In this document: piece by piece, positions 51,368 through 61,339 of the stretch
How positions within the stretch are numbered: position 1 is the stretch's first letter
Layout of the letters: every line of letters begins with the position of its first letter
Source: an uncultured Lachnoclostridium sp.
GTDB lineage: Bacteria; Bacillota; Clostridia; Lachnospirales; Lachnospiraceae
Assembly (NCBI GenBank): GCA_948330435.1
Contig: CAOJBY010000005.1
Coordinates: forward strand, 62,001-126,000
Direction: 5' to 3'
Length of the DNA stretch: 64,000 bases
Program-made: the position numbers and the translations under genes
Notes under the pieces: model-generated
Seen by the model: the letters and a program-made list of their open reading frames with translations, nothing else
Databases searched by the model: none
Told to the model about the DNA's origin: nothing

Positions 51368-52018
51368 TCAACTCATTTCCTCCAGAATCTCCAGAGATTT
51401 GAATTTTCTTTCCATATAAAGGTCTCTAAAACGATGGAGTACAAAGCGGAGCTCACCTAAGACTCCTTCGGATACGGTAAACGTATACAACTTCTCCGGT
51501 GGGGAAGCCACAACAAAAGACAGGGCGTATCGGGCGGAATCGCTAAGATTTAGTTCATCAAACTCCACCGGACATTCTCCATTAATCACCAATGTTTTCA
51601 ATTCATATATGTAGCGAACCAGTTCATCCGGAATGTGCTCATTTAAAAGTGCCCGAAGAGACTGGTACAAAAGCTTCAGCATGGGAAGTTCATCACTTGC
51701 TTCTCTTGTGTAATACTCAGCCAGTTCACAAAAATAAAAGCCATAGCAGGCACTTTCCACATCCATACTCAATTCGGAAAAATAATTAATTACCTTTGCC
51801 TGCATAAGGTTAAAGGAACTGCGGCCTTCATAGACAAAGAACTCTCCAAACACAAAAGAATTGCATACAGCAAGAAGAGAGCTGTTCTGACGCCTGGCTC
51901 CCTTCGCAAACACTGTAATCTTTCCTCTCTCTCTGGTTAGCACGATCAGCCGCTTATCATAATCATTATACGGATATGCTGCCAGGATCATACCTGTCAC
52001 CGTGATTGTCTGTCCCAT
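51368..52018 (-). CDS. recO: DNA repair protein RecO
   Basis: A 216-residue protein with the RecO N-terminal OB fold (TGMILAAYPYNDYDKRLIVLT split, GKITVFAKGARR) and an alpha-helical C-terminal half. It helps load RecA on SSB-coated single strands. It is about 30 residues shorter than many RecO proteins, and the zinc-finger cysteines of other members are absent. Its start lies inside the yqzL-like gene. Confidence 0.9.
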   Translation of the reverse strand: MGQTITVTGMILAAYPYNDYDKRLIVLTRERGKITVFAKGARRQNSSLLAVCNSFVFGEFFVYEGRSSFNLMQAKVINYFSELSMDVESACYGFYFCELAEYYTREASDELPMLKLLYQSLRALLNEHIPDELVRYIYELKTLVINGECPVEFDELNLSDSARYALSFVVASPPEKLYTFTVSEGVLGELRFVLHRFRDLYMERKFKSLEILEEMS

Positions 52019-52151
52019 GCTCTGTCTCTCTCTGAGCCTTAAAATTCTCCGGTCCTATCCTTTCTGTCCGGGTCCTGGCTCTCCCAGCTACCCCCTTATA
52101 GGAAAGATAATCCCTCACTGCACCTGTCTCTTCAAATTGCTCCCATGTCAT
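51966..52151 (-). CDS. YqzL-like small protein
   Basis: A 61-residue protein beginning MTWEQFEETGAVRDYLSYK. This resembles Bacillus YqzL (W..F..TG....YL.YK), a small protein encoded between era and recO in many Firmicutes. The same position here supports the call. It overlaps the recO start by 53 bases in another frame, so the last part may be an overlap extension. Function unknown. Confidence 0.65.
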   Translation of the reverse strand: MTWEQFEETGAVRDYLSYKGVAGRARTRTERIGPENFKAQRETEHGTDNHGDRYDPGSISV

Positions 52152-52269
52152 CCATATCGCCTCTGTTCCATTGATATATAATATAGAATCTCCATGAGAG
52201 CCTTTCTTATCCTGTTAAAAAACTACCAGTTCTTTTTTTCAAAAATGCCTTGACAGGTACAAAATTTAT

Positions 52270-53181
52270 TTACATCTCTATATCCTTTTTGTTATATCCA
52301 AAATTTTTGATCAGAAAATCACTGTCTCTCCAGTCCTTTTTCACCTTTACCCAAAGCTGCAGATTCACCTTACCCTCCAACTGTTCCTCTATCTCATACC
52401 GGGCCGCACTACCGATTTTCTTGAGCATCACTCCCTGTTTTCCGATGATAATCCCCTTATGAGAATCCTTTTCGCAGATAATCGTAGCTTCAATATCCGT
52501 CACTTTCCCACCGGTCCGGGTCTTCATACTCTCAATAGACACTGCAATCCCATGAGGAATCTCCTCATCCAAACAAAGAAGAGCTTTCTCCCGAATCAGT
52601 TCCGCCACAATCTGCCGCATAGGCTGATCTGTCACCGTGTCCTCATCATAAAAGCCGGGCCCATAAGGCAGGTATTTGAAAATCTGCTGAATCAGCACCT
52701 CTGTATTGTCTCCCTTTAGGGCTGACACAGGAACAATTTCGTGAAAATCATAAATTTTACGATAGGCATCAATAAAAGGCAGCAATTCTTCTTTCTTCAC
52801 TGTGTCTATCTTATTAATAACCAGTATCACTGGCGTTGTAACCCTCTTAAGCCGATCCACAATATGCCGCTCCCCCGCCCCGATAAAATCCGAAGGTTCC
52901 ACAAGCCAAAGGATCACATCCACTTCCTTAAGAGTCCGCTCCGCCACATTTACCATATATTCCCCAAGTTTATTTTTTGCCTTATGAATACCCGGCGTAT
53001 CCACAAAGACAATCTGTCCCTCTTCACAAGTGTACACGGTCTGAATCCGGTTTCTGGTGGTCTGGGGCTTGTGGGATGTAATGGCAATCTTCTGACCAAT
53101 CAGCTTGTTCATCAGGGTTGATTTTCCCACATTTGGCCTGCCGATAAGTGTAGCAAAGCCTGATTTATTGTCTGCCTTCAT
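52270..53181 (-). CDS. era: GTPase Era
   Basis: A 303-residue GTPase for 16S rRNA/30S assembly. It has G1 GRPNVGKST, G3 DTPG, G4 NKID and a C-terminal KH domain (GIIIGKQGVMLKKIG). Confidence 0.97.
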   Translation of the reverse strand: MKADNKSGFATLIGRPNVGKSTLMNKLIGQKIAITSHKPQTTRNRIQTVYTCEEGQIVFVDTPGIHKAKNKLGEYMVNVAERTLKEVDVILWLVEPSDFIGAGERHIVDRLKRVTTPVILVINKIDTVKKEELLPFIDAYRKIYDFHEIVPVSALKGDNTEVLIQQIFKYLPYGPGFYDEDTVTDQPMRQIVAELIREKALLCLDEEIPHGIAVSIESMKTRTGGKVTDIEATIICEKDSHKGIIIGKQGVMLKKIGSAARYEIEEQLEGKVNLQLWVKVKKDWRDSDFLIKNFGYNKKDIEM

Positions 53182-53201
53182 AATTCTCCCTTTAATTCCG
53201 G

Positions 53202-54758
53202 TTAAAACTTCACCTGTGAATAATCAACACTCTCTTTCTTACCTTGTATCCGATTCAACACATACAGAACCACCAACAACAGCACAACGGACACAATAAG
53301 CGGTACCACCAGGCTTCCGCCCATAAGTCCCATCAACACATGGCCAACCAGGCAGCACGCCAATACGGTAGACGCATAGTACATCTGAGAGGATACATGA
53401 TCCAGGTGGTTACATCCGGCACCTGTAGAAGACAGGATGGTTGTATCGGAAATGGGTGACACATGGTCTCCATAAACTGCACCGCCCAAGGTACATCCAA
53501 AGATAGGCAGAAGCAGATGCTGGGTCTGAGGCGTACTTGCAATGGCAGCACCGATGGGAATCAAAATTGCCATAGTTCCCCAAGAGGTCCCTGTTGAGAA
53601 ACCCAGAAAAGCGGCTACCACCATAATCACTGCCGGAAGCAGGAATGTGGGGAATGCAGAATTGGAAATGGCGTTACCCACCAATTCTCCTGTATTCAGA
53701 TAATCGGAACTGCACACACCGCCAATGGTCCAGGCAAGGATTAAAATCGTAAATGCCGGAACCATGGACTTAATGCCTTCTGTAATTCCGCCCATAAAGT
53801 CCACAAAACTCAGAACTTTCCTTGGAATATACAGGATAAACGTCACTACAAGTCCCAAAAAGCTTCCAAGTACTAACGAGAAAGAGGAATCACACTCGCC
53901 AAAGGAAGACAGAAATGGTGTGCCGGAAAAGCCGCCTCCTGTATAGACCATGGCTATGACTGTACAGATAATCAGGGCCAGAATAGGAATCACCAAATCG
54001 TATACCTTTCCCTTTAAAGCCTTTCCTCCATTGTTGCCGCCAAAATCATCTGTTACCACATTTTCCGTGTGGGTAAACAGATCTCCTTTCTCAATGGCAT
54101 TTTTCTCAAACTTTGCCATTGGACCGTAGTTCAGCTTTGTCAGGCAGATCACCAGAATCATCACGATGGTCAAAATAGCATAGAAGTTATAGGGAATGGT
54201 TTTCACAAAAGTAGTCATTCCATTTAGCCCTGTAGCGTCCGACATATAAGAGGCTACGGAAGCTCCCCAGCTGGATACCGGTGCAATAATACAGATGGGA
54301 GCTGCAGTAGCATCCAGAAGATAAGCCAGCTTTGCTCTGGAGATCCGATGCTTATCCGTTACCGGACGCATAACAGTTCCTACGGACAGACAATTAAAGT
54401 AGTCATCAATAAAAATCAGGCATCCAAGAGCACTGGTGGCCAGTGCCGCTCCCCGTCTGGTAGTAAGCTTTCTGGAAGCCCACTCACCATAAGCGGCAGA
54501 ACCGCCGGCACGGGTTACGATAACCACCAATGCACCCAGTAGTCCCAGGAAAATCAAAATATTCACATTATCGCCAATCTTGCTTCCCATCAGTTCAAAT
54601 GCAGCAGTTACCATACCCACCACATTACCCTGACTATAAATGAGAGTCCCTGCAAGAATTCCAATCAGCAGAGAAGAGATTACCTCTTTGGTAATCAGTG
54701 CCAGCCCGATTGCAATAATCGGCGGTAAAATTGACAGTATCAGTTGTAAGGTATCCAT
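53202..54758 (-). CDS. NhaC-family Na+/H+ antiporter
   Basis: A 518-residue polytopic protein with about 12 membrane segments. It has the family motifs FIDDYFNCLSVGTVMRPVTD (central acidic residues) and GFSTGTSWGTMAILIPIG. It exchanges sodium or an organic cation/amine pair for protons; the exact substrate is open. It is followed by era in the same direction at 20 bases. Confidence 0.9.
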   Translation of the reverse strand: MDTLQLILSILPPIIAIGLALITKEVISSLLIGILAGTLIYSQGNVVGMVTAAFELMGSKIGDNVNILIFLGLLGALVVIVTRAGGSAAYGEWASRKLTTRRGAALATSALGCLIFIDDYFNCLSVGTVMRPVTDKHRISRAKLAYLLDATAAPICIIAPVSSWGASVASYMSDATGLNGMTTFVKTIPYNFYAILTIVMILVICLTKLNYGPMAKFEKNAIEKGDLFTHTENVVTDDFGGNNGGKALKGKVYDLVIPILALIICTVIAMVYTGGGFSGTPFLSSFGECDSSFSLVLGSFLGLVVTFILYIPRKVLSFVDFMGGITEGIKSMVPAFTILILAWTIGGVCSSDYLNTGELVGNAISNSAFPTFLLPAVIMVVAAFLGFSTGTSWGTMAILIPIGAAIASTPQTQHLLLPIFGCTLGGAVYGDHVSPISDTTILSSTGAGCNHLDHVSSQMYYASTVLACCLVGHVLMGLMGGSLVVPLIVSVVLLLVVLYVLNRIQGKKESVDYSQVKF

Positions 54759-54791
54759 TTACAAACTCCCTCCTTTGTATTTCATCTATGC

Positions 54792-57713
54792 TCAATGAAA
54801 CAGATTTCTCACTGTTTCAAACAGCTCCTTTTGTTCCTCCAGGCGTTTCTCATTTCCAATAACGCAAAGGTTATTCTGGGACAGCATGGCCCTCAGATAG
54901 GGGGCCAATGCCCGAATATCACCACACTTGCAGGAAAGTATCTGCTCCCGTTCTTTCTGTACCTGCTCATGGGTAAGGCCCATCAGCCAGGCACCCATGG
55001 AACGTACGCCTTTTGCATTTGGATTCAGAGGTGTATCCAGATTGCTGATAGTACCGATGATATACTTTGTCATATCACGCTCTGATACCTGGAAATTCTC
55101 TGTATAGTCCACGCTTTCCTCAAATATCTGATTTGTTTTCTCCAGGTTTGGATCCCGGTAGGACATCATATGGGCAGAACCGTTTCGGGTGTAATTGTTC
55201 ATACAGCCATAAGCACCGCCCTTTACCCGGACATTATTCCAGAGATAATCGTAACTCATAATAGTCCGCAAAACAGAAAGGGTTCCTGTATAATGTAGAC
55301 CCACTGCGCCAAAGCTTCCTGCTCTGGCCACATACTGAATCTGAGAGGAGGTCTTTAATCCCTCATTTTTTCTCCTGACAGTAAGCTTCCAGTTCTCTGT
55401 ATCCACCGGTTCCTGATAAAGCCCTGAAACCAGCTTCTTTACCTGCACCTTCATAGTATCCAGACTTTTTCTTTCTGCTGTATAACTGATAATGAGATTT
55501 TCCTTTCGGAACAGGCATTTCAGAAGTTCTTCCAGATTCCCTGCAATCTGTTCCCAACTCTCCTGGAGTTGTTCCTCCACTTTCTCCATAAACTCATAAA
55601 AAGCTACGCCTCCGGTCTTATCTGAGAAGCAGGAACTTTCCGAGAAATAAGACATGGCCCGTAGTGCTGCCATGGAATGGCCGGAAGTCAAAAATGTCAT
55701 CTGAAGCCTGGAACGTGTCTCTGCCGAAATCTCCGTAAGCCGCTTTCTGTCCCGTAGTCTGGAGGTCATCATCATCTCTTCCATCATAGAAAACGCCTTG
55801 GGAAGTTCTTCATAGAGGGCCTTACAGCGTATCTCAAACATGGCCTGATAAGTGCCGGGCTCTTTCAGGCTCTCATAAGCATTTACCCCACAGGAAATGC
55901 CGCCCGTATGAAGATTCAGTTCTGTAGCAAATTCTCTATAGGTATAGTGTTCTGTGTCCACATTGCCAAGAACCGCTTTCAAAAGCCCCAGATAAGGCAC
56001 CAGCTTCTTCGGAATCCTGCCCGCCCGGAACATAAGATTCACATAGCCGATTCCGTTGGTGAAAAGATCATGGTGTACCACCTTAACATCTTCCACCAAA
56101 TGAACTTCGTTCTGAAAAGGAAGGGCCTCCTTTCCAATATCCTCACGTTCCAGTAGCGGAATCTTCTCCAAGTCCTCCTGAGAAGAAGGTTCACTCTGAT
56201 ATTCTTTTAAATGTTTTGTAAATTCAATGAGTTCTGCAACCTGCTCTTTACCAAGGCTCTCCTTATATTCCTGAAGACGCTTTCCAAGAAGTTCCTCCTG
56301 TTTGGCTGTCAGCCCTTTCCTGGGACGGATTATTACAATGGAGCCATGGGAGTTTTCAAGAAGATACGTCCGTATAAGCCCCTCAAAATACCCTTGATCC
56401 GCCTGCTCTTTCAGAAAAGTGAACGTATCCAATGCTTCCAGATGAAGAAATACGGAATTATCATCATAGAGCCAGCTGTCAAAAGCCTGCAGTCCATACA
56501 TCAGCCCTGCCGGATAGCTGCCAAAATCCGCTTCCCGATAACGGAATTCAAAATAGTTGATTCCCGCCCGAAGAGCTTTCTCATCCAGGCCTTCCTCTGC
56601 CAATTTGCGAAGTGTGGTCTCTATCACCTCGATAAAGGACTCCTTCTGATCCTCGTTGGCTTCCTTTGCAATAATGGAGAAAATAGGCTGCTTCACTCCG
56701 TTATCATAGGAACTCATAATATCCTTACCGATTTCCGCATCCAGCAATGCCTGCTTTAAGGGTGCACCCGGCATGGAGAGAAGCACATATTCCAATACCT
56801 GCATGGCAAGGTACAGCTTCTTATCCATAGTATCTCCCACAGATTTATTATAGGAAAGATAGGTCTTGTCTTCCGTCCCCTCTTCCTCAGATACGGAGTA
56901 CTCTCTAACCACCTCTCTTGTTTCCCCAAAGGGCTTTTGTGTCCGCACTTCAGAGTCCACTGGCAGGCAATCATATTTACTCAGATAGTTTTCGTCAAGC
57001 CAGTGAAGCTTCTCTGCCATGTCGCAGTCCCCATAGAGGAAAATGTAGCTGTTGGAGGGATGATAGTAGCGGCTGTGGAAGTCCAGAAATTCACTGTATT
57101 TCAGATTCGGAATTGCTTCCGGATCACCGCCGGACTCATTAGCATAAGTAGTATCCGGATACAGAGAATTTAGGATCTCCCTCTCCAAAACACCCTCCGG
57201 GGAGGAAAATGCTCCCTTCATCTCATTGTACACAACGCCGTTCAGAGTCAACGGTCCATCTTCAGATTCCAGCTCGTAATGCCAGCCCTCCTGGCGAAAG
57301 ATCTCTTCCTTCTCATAGATGTTGGGATAGAAAACCGCATCCATATACACATGAATCAGATTCTGGAAGTCCCGATCATTGCAGCTTGCCACCGGATACA
57401 CGGTCTTGTCCGGATAAGTCATGGCATTCAAAAAGGTATTCAAAGAACCCTTTGCCAGTTCTACAAAGGGATCCTTTACCGGGAACTCTTTGGAACCACA
57501 GAGTACGGAATGCTCCAGAATATGGGGGACGCCCGTATCGTCCGGAGCCGGGGTACGAAAGCCGATATAAAAGACTTTGTTATTATCCTCGTTTGAGAGC
57601 AGGCAGACCTTTGCTCCTGTCTTTCTGTGCTTCAGATAGTAACCGGTGGACTTTAACTCGTCGATTACCTTTTTTTCTATCAGTTCGTAGGCTTCTAATT
57701 GTTCGATTGTCAT
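54792..57713 (-). CDS. M16C zinc metallopeptidase (presequence protease-like)
   Basis: A 973-residue insulinase-family peptidase. The inverted zinc motif HILEH is in GVPHILEHSVLCGS, with NEMKGAFSSPEGVL downstream. It has four M16 domains in one chain, as in yeast Cym1 or plant PreP. It probably degrades peptides in the cytosol; no signal peptide is present. Confidence 0.94.
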   Translation of the reverse strand: MTIEQLEAYELIEKKVIDELKSTGYYLKHRKTGAKVCLLSNEDNNKVFYIGFRTPAPDDTGVPHILEHSVLCGSKEFPVKDPFVELAKGSLNTFLNAMTYPDKTVYPVASCNDRDFQNLIHVYMDAVFYPNIYEKEEIFRQEGWHYELESEDGPLTLNGVVYNEMKGAFSSPEGVLEREILNSLYPDTTYANESGGDPEAIPNLKYSEFLDFHSRYYHPSNSYIFLYGDCDMAEKLHWLDENYLSKYDCLPVDSEVRTQKPFGETREVVREYSVSEEEGTEDKTYLSYNKSVGDTMDKKLYLAMQVLEYVLLSMPGAPLKQALLDAEIGKDIMSSYDNGVKQPIFSIIAKEANEDQKESFIEVIETTLRKLAEEGLDEKALRAGINYFEFRYREADFGSYPAGLMYGLQAFDSWLYDDNSVFLHLEALDTFTFLKEQADQGYFEGLIRTYLLENSHGSIVIIRPRKGLTAKQEELLGKRLQEYKESLGKEQVAELIEFTKHLKEYQSEPSSQEDLEKIPLLEREDIGKEALPFQNEVHLVEDVKVVHHDLFTNGIGYVNLMFRAGRIPKKLVPYLGLLKAVLGNVDTEHYTYREFATELNLHTGGISCGVNAYESLKEPGTYQAMFEIRCKALYEELPKAFSMMEEMMMTSRLRDRKRLTEISAETRSRLQMTFLTSGHSMAALRAMSYFSESSCFSDKTGGVAFYEFMEKVEEQLQESWEQIAGNLEELLKCLFRKENLIISYTAERKSLDTMKVQVKKLVSGLYQEPVDTENWKLTVRRKNEGLKTSSQIQYVARAGSFGAVGLHYTGTLSVLRTIMSYDYLWNNVRVKGGAYGCMNNYTRNGSAHMMSYRDPNLEKTNQIFEESVDYTENFQVSERDMTKYIIGTISNLDTPLNPNAKGVRSMGAWLMGLTHEQVQKEREQILSCKCGDIRALAPYLRAMLSQNNLCVIGNEKRLEEQKELFETVRNLFH

Positions 57714-57873
57714 CTTTTATACTCCTGGCCGTTTTACTTCCACACATTACAGCAGCACCGCAGCAATGTGCTTCTTAATAATATCTGGTATAGTATACCA
57801 CCTTTTCCCATGGTTTAAAAGAAAAATTTCATTCTTGTTTTCTACAATCAATTATCTTGATAAAAATCTTCAA

Positions 57874-57911
57874 AAAAATACCGGAAAATCCGCATAAACA
57901 AGATTTCCCGG
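57874..57911 (-). terminator. Terminator of ptsH
   Basis: Arms CCGGAAAATC and GATTTCCCGG (one mismatch) with an 11-base loop. The minus-strand product ends in seven Ts. Confidence 0.8.
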
Positions 57912-57938
57912 CATTCATTCTAACTCGCTAAACTAATT

Positions 57939-58196
57939 TTACAGATTCTCCTTGAAGAAAGCCTCGATTGCTGCTGCTGCCGCATCCTCATCCTCACCGT
58001 CAACAGTTACCGTAAGCTCAACACCCTTCTTAACGCCCATGGACATAACAGCCATGATTCTCTTGGCATCCGCTTTCTTAGCACCGCTGTCCAGAGTAAC
58101 TGCACTCTTATACTTTGCAGCTTCCTTTACCAACAGTCCTGCAGGTCTTGCGTGAAGTCCCAACTCATCCTGGATTACATACTTAAACTCTTTCAT
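57939..58196 (-). CDS. ptsH: Phosphocarrier HPr-like protein with Arg at position 46
   Basis: An 85-residue HPr. His15 in GLHARPAG accepts phosphate from Enzyme I. The regulatory site of Firmicute HPr, Ser46, is replaced: the sequence reads AKRIMAV where Bacillus has LKSIMGV. HprK therefore cannot phosphorylate it there, and CcpA co-repression through this protein is not expected. It lies 117 bases downstream of ptsI, the reverse of the usual ptsH-ptsI order. Confidence 0.92.
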   Translation of the reverse strand: MKEFKYVIQDELGLHARPAGLLVKEAAKYKSAVTLDSGAKKADAKRIMAVMSMGVKKGVELTVTVDGEDEDAAAAAIEAFFKENL

Positions 58197-58313
58197 TTTT
58201 CTGTCTCTCCTTTATGTTTATTCATATTTTACAACTGTCCGGTACAGCCATTGCCGCAGCCAACTTAACGAAACTAAGTTCCTGACCGCCCCGAACAATT
58301 ATTCACAGATTAA

Positions 58314-59933
58314 TTATTCCGCATCACGAATCTTCTTACGCAGTTCCAGGGTAAATACGGGAGATACGGAAAGCTCGTCAATCCCCATCTGCAGGAACCG
58401 GCGTGTCAATTCCATGTCTGCTCCCAACTCACCGCAGATTCCGCACCATGCACCATGCTCATGGGCACACTCGATAGTTCTCTGGATCATCCGGAGCACT
58501 GCCTCATGATGAGGATCATAGATATTGTCCAGAGACTGGTTCTGACGGTCAATCGCCAGAGTATACTGCGTCAGATCGTTAGTTCCGATACTGAAGAAAT
58601 CCACCTCCTGAGCCAGCATATCTGCAATCATAACCGCCGCCGGTGTCTCCACCATGATACCAAGCTCCACATCGCCAAAAGGAATATCCGCTTTTGTCAG
58701 CTCAGCCTTTACTTCCTCCACGATAGCCTTAATCCGCTTTACCTCATCCACGGAAATAATCATGGGGAACATAATGGAAGCCGTTCCATAAGCACTTGCC
58801 CGGAAAATCGCACGAAGCTGGGTCTTAAATACCTCTGTCCGTTCCAGACAGATACGGATAGCCCGGAATCCCATAGCCGGATTCTCTTCCTTGGGAATCT
58901 TAAAGTAATCCGCCTGCTTGTCAGCTCCGATATCCAGAGTACGGATAATAACCTTTTTGCCATTCATCTTGGAGATTACATTCTTATATACATTGAACTG
59001 CTCTTCCTCTGTGGGATAATCATCTCTTCCCAGATACAGGAACTCGCTCCGGAACAGGCCGATCCCTTCCGAATCATTCTCCAGAACAGAATCCACATCC
59101 TCCTCACTCCCGATGTTGGCATAGAGGTGTACCACCTTGCCACTCTTGGTCACGGTTGGAAGTCCCTTTAAGCTCTGAAGCAGCAGCTTGCGCTCTTCCT
59201 CACGCTTTTTCTTCTCCTGCATAACGGCCAGCGTTACCTCATCCGGATCAATGTGGATCTCTCCGGTAAATCCATCCACAACAGCCATCTTTCCGTTCAG
59301 GTCCGTGTTAAGCTCAATGTCGGTAGTTACCAGACACGGAATATTCATCATACGTGCCAGAATCGCCGTATGGGAATTAGCAGACCCTTTCTGAGTTACC
59401 AGTGCCAGAATCTTATCCTTTTCAAACTGTACCGTCTCGCTGGGTGCCAGATCCTCCGCCACAATAATCACCGGCTCCGGCATAGCCTCCGCACTAACCT
59501 GAGTACCGCTTAAGATAGCAATCAAACGGCCGGAGATATCATTGATATCCGCAGCACGTCCTCTCATGTAATCGTCATCCATGCTCAGGAAAATAGCAGC
59601 ACACTGCTCGCCGGTCACGAATACGGCATACTCCGCATTGACCTTATCCTGCTCGATCATGCCTGTAATGCCTTCTACGAAGTCCAAATCCTCCAGCAGC
59701 ATCTGATGAGCCTCAAAAATCTCTGCCTCTGCCTCTCCCACGTCCCGCATGGTCTTCTCTTTCAGCATCGCCAACTGTCCTGCTGCTTTCTCCTTTGCTG
59801 CCATGTAGCGCTCAATCTCTGCCTGCGGATCCTCAATGGCTCTCTTTTCCACTACCTGTGTCGCCTTTTTGTACACGAACACCTTTCCGATTGCCACTCC
59901 GGCAAATACGCTTTTGCCCTGACGTGTTTCCAT
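58314..59933 (-). CDS. ptsI: PTS Enzyme I
   Basis: About 539 residues. It autophosphorylates from PEP and passes phosphate to HPr. The active His is in GSANSHTAILARMM, the PEP barrel has FRSEFLY, and the catalytic Cys is in GICGELGAD. ATG 59933 is chosen because GGGAGGT lies 9 bases upstream; two in-frame ATGs just before are too close to it. A strong promoter and a leader hairpin lie upstream. Confidence 0.95.
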   Translation of the reverse strand: METRQGKSVFAGVAIGKVFVYKKATQVVEKRAIEDPQAEIERYMAAKEKAAGQLAMLKEKTMRDVGEAEAEIFEAHQMLLEDLDFVEGITGMIEQDKVNAEYAVFVTGEQCAAIFLSMDDDYMRGRAADINDISGRLIAILSGTQVSAEAMPEPVIIVAEDLAPSETVQFEKDKILALVTQKGSANSHTAILARMMNIPCLVTTDIELNTDLNGKMAVVDGFTGEIHIDPDEVTLAVMQEKKKREEERKLLLQSLKGLPTVTKSGKVVHLYANIGSEEDVDSVLENDSEGIGLFRSEFLYLGRDDYPTEEEQFNVYKNVISKMNGKKVIIRTLDIGADKQADYFKIPKEENPAMGFRAIRICLERTEVFKTQLRAIFRASAYGTASIMFPMIISVDEVKRIKAIVEEVKAELTKADIPFGDVELGIMVETPAAVMIADMLAQEVDFFSIGTNDLTQYTLAIDRQNQSLDNIYDPHHEAVLRMIQRTIECAHEHGAWCGICGELGADMELTRRFLQMGIDELSVSPVFTLELRKKIRDAE

Positions 59934-59993
59934 AGAATTCATACCTCCCATTTTAGTTCCGTAATATTCGGTAAATGAATTTTACCTTTAGTA

Positions 59994-60040
59994 TACCCTC
60001 AGCATACAGAGACATGTATATCTCCTGCATATTGAGGGTA
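59994..60040 (-). promoter_or_regulatory. Leader hairpin of ptsI
   Basis: The ends TACCCTCA and TGAGGGTA open a long stem of about 16 pairs with GU wobbles and one early mismatch, starting about 11 bases past the predicted transcription start. It lacks a T run, so it is a structured leader rather than a terminator. Its function is unknown. Confidence 0.5.
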
Positions 60041-60057
60041 ACACTTGAATTGTAAAT

Positions 60058-60086
60058 AGTATACTAGTTTTTACCACAAAAGTCAA
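60058..60086 (-). promoter_or_regulatory. ptsI: ptsI promoter
   Basis: On the minus strand TTGACT (60086-60081), 17 bases and TATACT (60063-60058): near-consensus sigma-A hexamers with ideal spacing. Confidence 0.75.
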
Positions 60087-60164
60087 TGGCATTTGGGACT
60101 TATGACCACCGTCGCTTTAAATTAAAAAAGCAAAATTTGAAATATTATACCTGCTCTTTGGGTA

Positions 60165-60212
60165 TAAAAAAGGAGTTTTTACAAAACAATATTTTGCAAA
60201 AAACTCCTTTTT
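60165..60212 (-). terminator. Terminator of nagB
   Basis: A long stem with AAAAAAGGAGTTTTT and its complement around a second CAAAA/TTTTG stem. The minus-strand product ends in a T run, 18 bases past the nagB stop. Confidence 0.85.
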
Positions 60213-60229
60213 CTTACATTTGTCTGATA

Positions 60230-60961
60230 TTATCTCTTAACCTTAGACAAAGCCGCCGGATCCGCAATCACAGTCACATCCGGATGGAACTGAATGATAG
60301 AAGCCGGAACCTGAGGTGTTACCTCTCCACAGAGAGCAGCAGCCGTAATATCCGCCTTGTCCTCGCCGCTGATAATCATCAGAAGCTTTCTGGCACGCAT
60401 AATGGTTCCGATTCCCATGGTATAAGCCTGACGTGGCACCTCGTCTGCGGAAGCAAAGAAACGCTTGTTGGCCTCAATGGTCATCTCTGTCAGATCCACG
60501 CAGTGGGTATCGCCGTCAAAAAAGCTATTTGGCTCGTTAAAGCCAATATGTCCGTCATGTCCGATTCCCAGAAGCTGAATATCTACACCACCTAATGAAC
60601 GAATCAGTTCTTCATAACGCTGACTTTCTTTTGCCGGATCTGGCTGTGTACCGTCGGGCACATGTGTACGTGAGGGATCAATATTGATTCTGCTGTACAG
60701 ATGCTTATTCATAAAGTAATAGTAACTCTGATCGTTGTCATGATTAAGTCCACGATATTCATCCAGATTCACGGTAGCAGCTTTGGAGAAATCCAAATCC
60801 CCGCTTTTGCACCACTCTGCCAGACAGTCATAGGTTCCGATCGGTGTGGAACCTGTAGCCAGTCCCAATACACTCTCTGGCTTCAAGGTTACCTGTGCCG
60901 CCAAAATATGCGCTGCCTTTTTGCTCATGTCCTGATAGTCTTTTGCTTCAATAATTCTCAT
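60230..60961 (-). CDS. nagB: Glucosamine-6-phosphate deaminase
   Basis: A 243-residue NagB. LGLATGSTPIG binds the phosphate, NLDEYRGL carries the base, and GHIGFNEP holds the catalytic His. It turns glucosamine 6-phosphate into fructose 6-phosphate and ammonia. Its ATG overlaps the rpoZ stop by four bases, so it is translated together with housekeeping genes. Confidence 0.96.
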   Translation of the reverse strand: MRIIEAKDYQDMSKKAAHILAAQVTLKPESVLGLATGSTPIGTYDCLAEWCKSGDLDFSKAATVNLDEYRGLNHDNDQSYYYFMNKHLYSRINIDPSRTHVPDGTQPDPAKESQRYEELIRSLGGVDIQLLGIGHDGHIGFNEPNSFFDGDTHCVDLTEMTIEANKRFFASADEVPRQAYTMGIGTIMRARKLLMIISGEDKADITAAALCGEVTPQVPASIIQFHPDVTVIADPAALSKVKR

Positions 60962-61302
60962 ATATTTTCCTCCTGAATAATATTTTGCTCATCACTCTTT
61001 CCACTTTCTGCTGCTTCTGCCTCCAAAACAGACTCCTGGACAACTTCCGCCTGCTCCTGTAAGTCTTCCACATCTTCTTCAGAAACGATCTTTACCTGCC
61101 CACTTTCCAGTTCCTGAATCGCCATAGAAAGAGGTTTCTTTCCGTTTCCCGGCACTAAGGGCTGCTCTCCTGCAATAATCTGACGGGCACGCTTGGAAGT
61201 TGCCAATACGATGGAATAGCGGCTGTTCACTACGGGAGTTTCTCCCTCCTCCACACCACTGTTTACAACTTTCATTAAATCTGTATATGATGGATGTAAC
61301 AT
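60958..61302 (-). CDS. rpoZ: RNA polymerase omega subunit
   Basis: About 114 residues. MLHPSYTDLMKVVNSG at the start, SRYSIVLATSKRARQI in the middle and KPLSMAIQEL form the omega fold that binds beta-prime. The C-terminal 40 residues are an acidic, Glu-rich tail not needed for the fold. ATG 61302 follows AAGGTGA. It lies downstream of gmk, as in other Firmicutes. Confidence 0.92.
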   Translation of the reverse strand: MLHPSYTDLMKVVNSGVEEGETPVVNSRYSIVLATSKRARQIIAGEQPLVPGNGKKPLSMAIQELESGQVKIVSEEDVEDLQEQAEVVQESVLEAEAAESGKSDEQNIIQEENI

Positions 61303-61339
61303 GAAATCACCTTGTCCTTTCAAACTGTTTTATTTGGTA

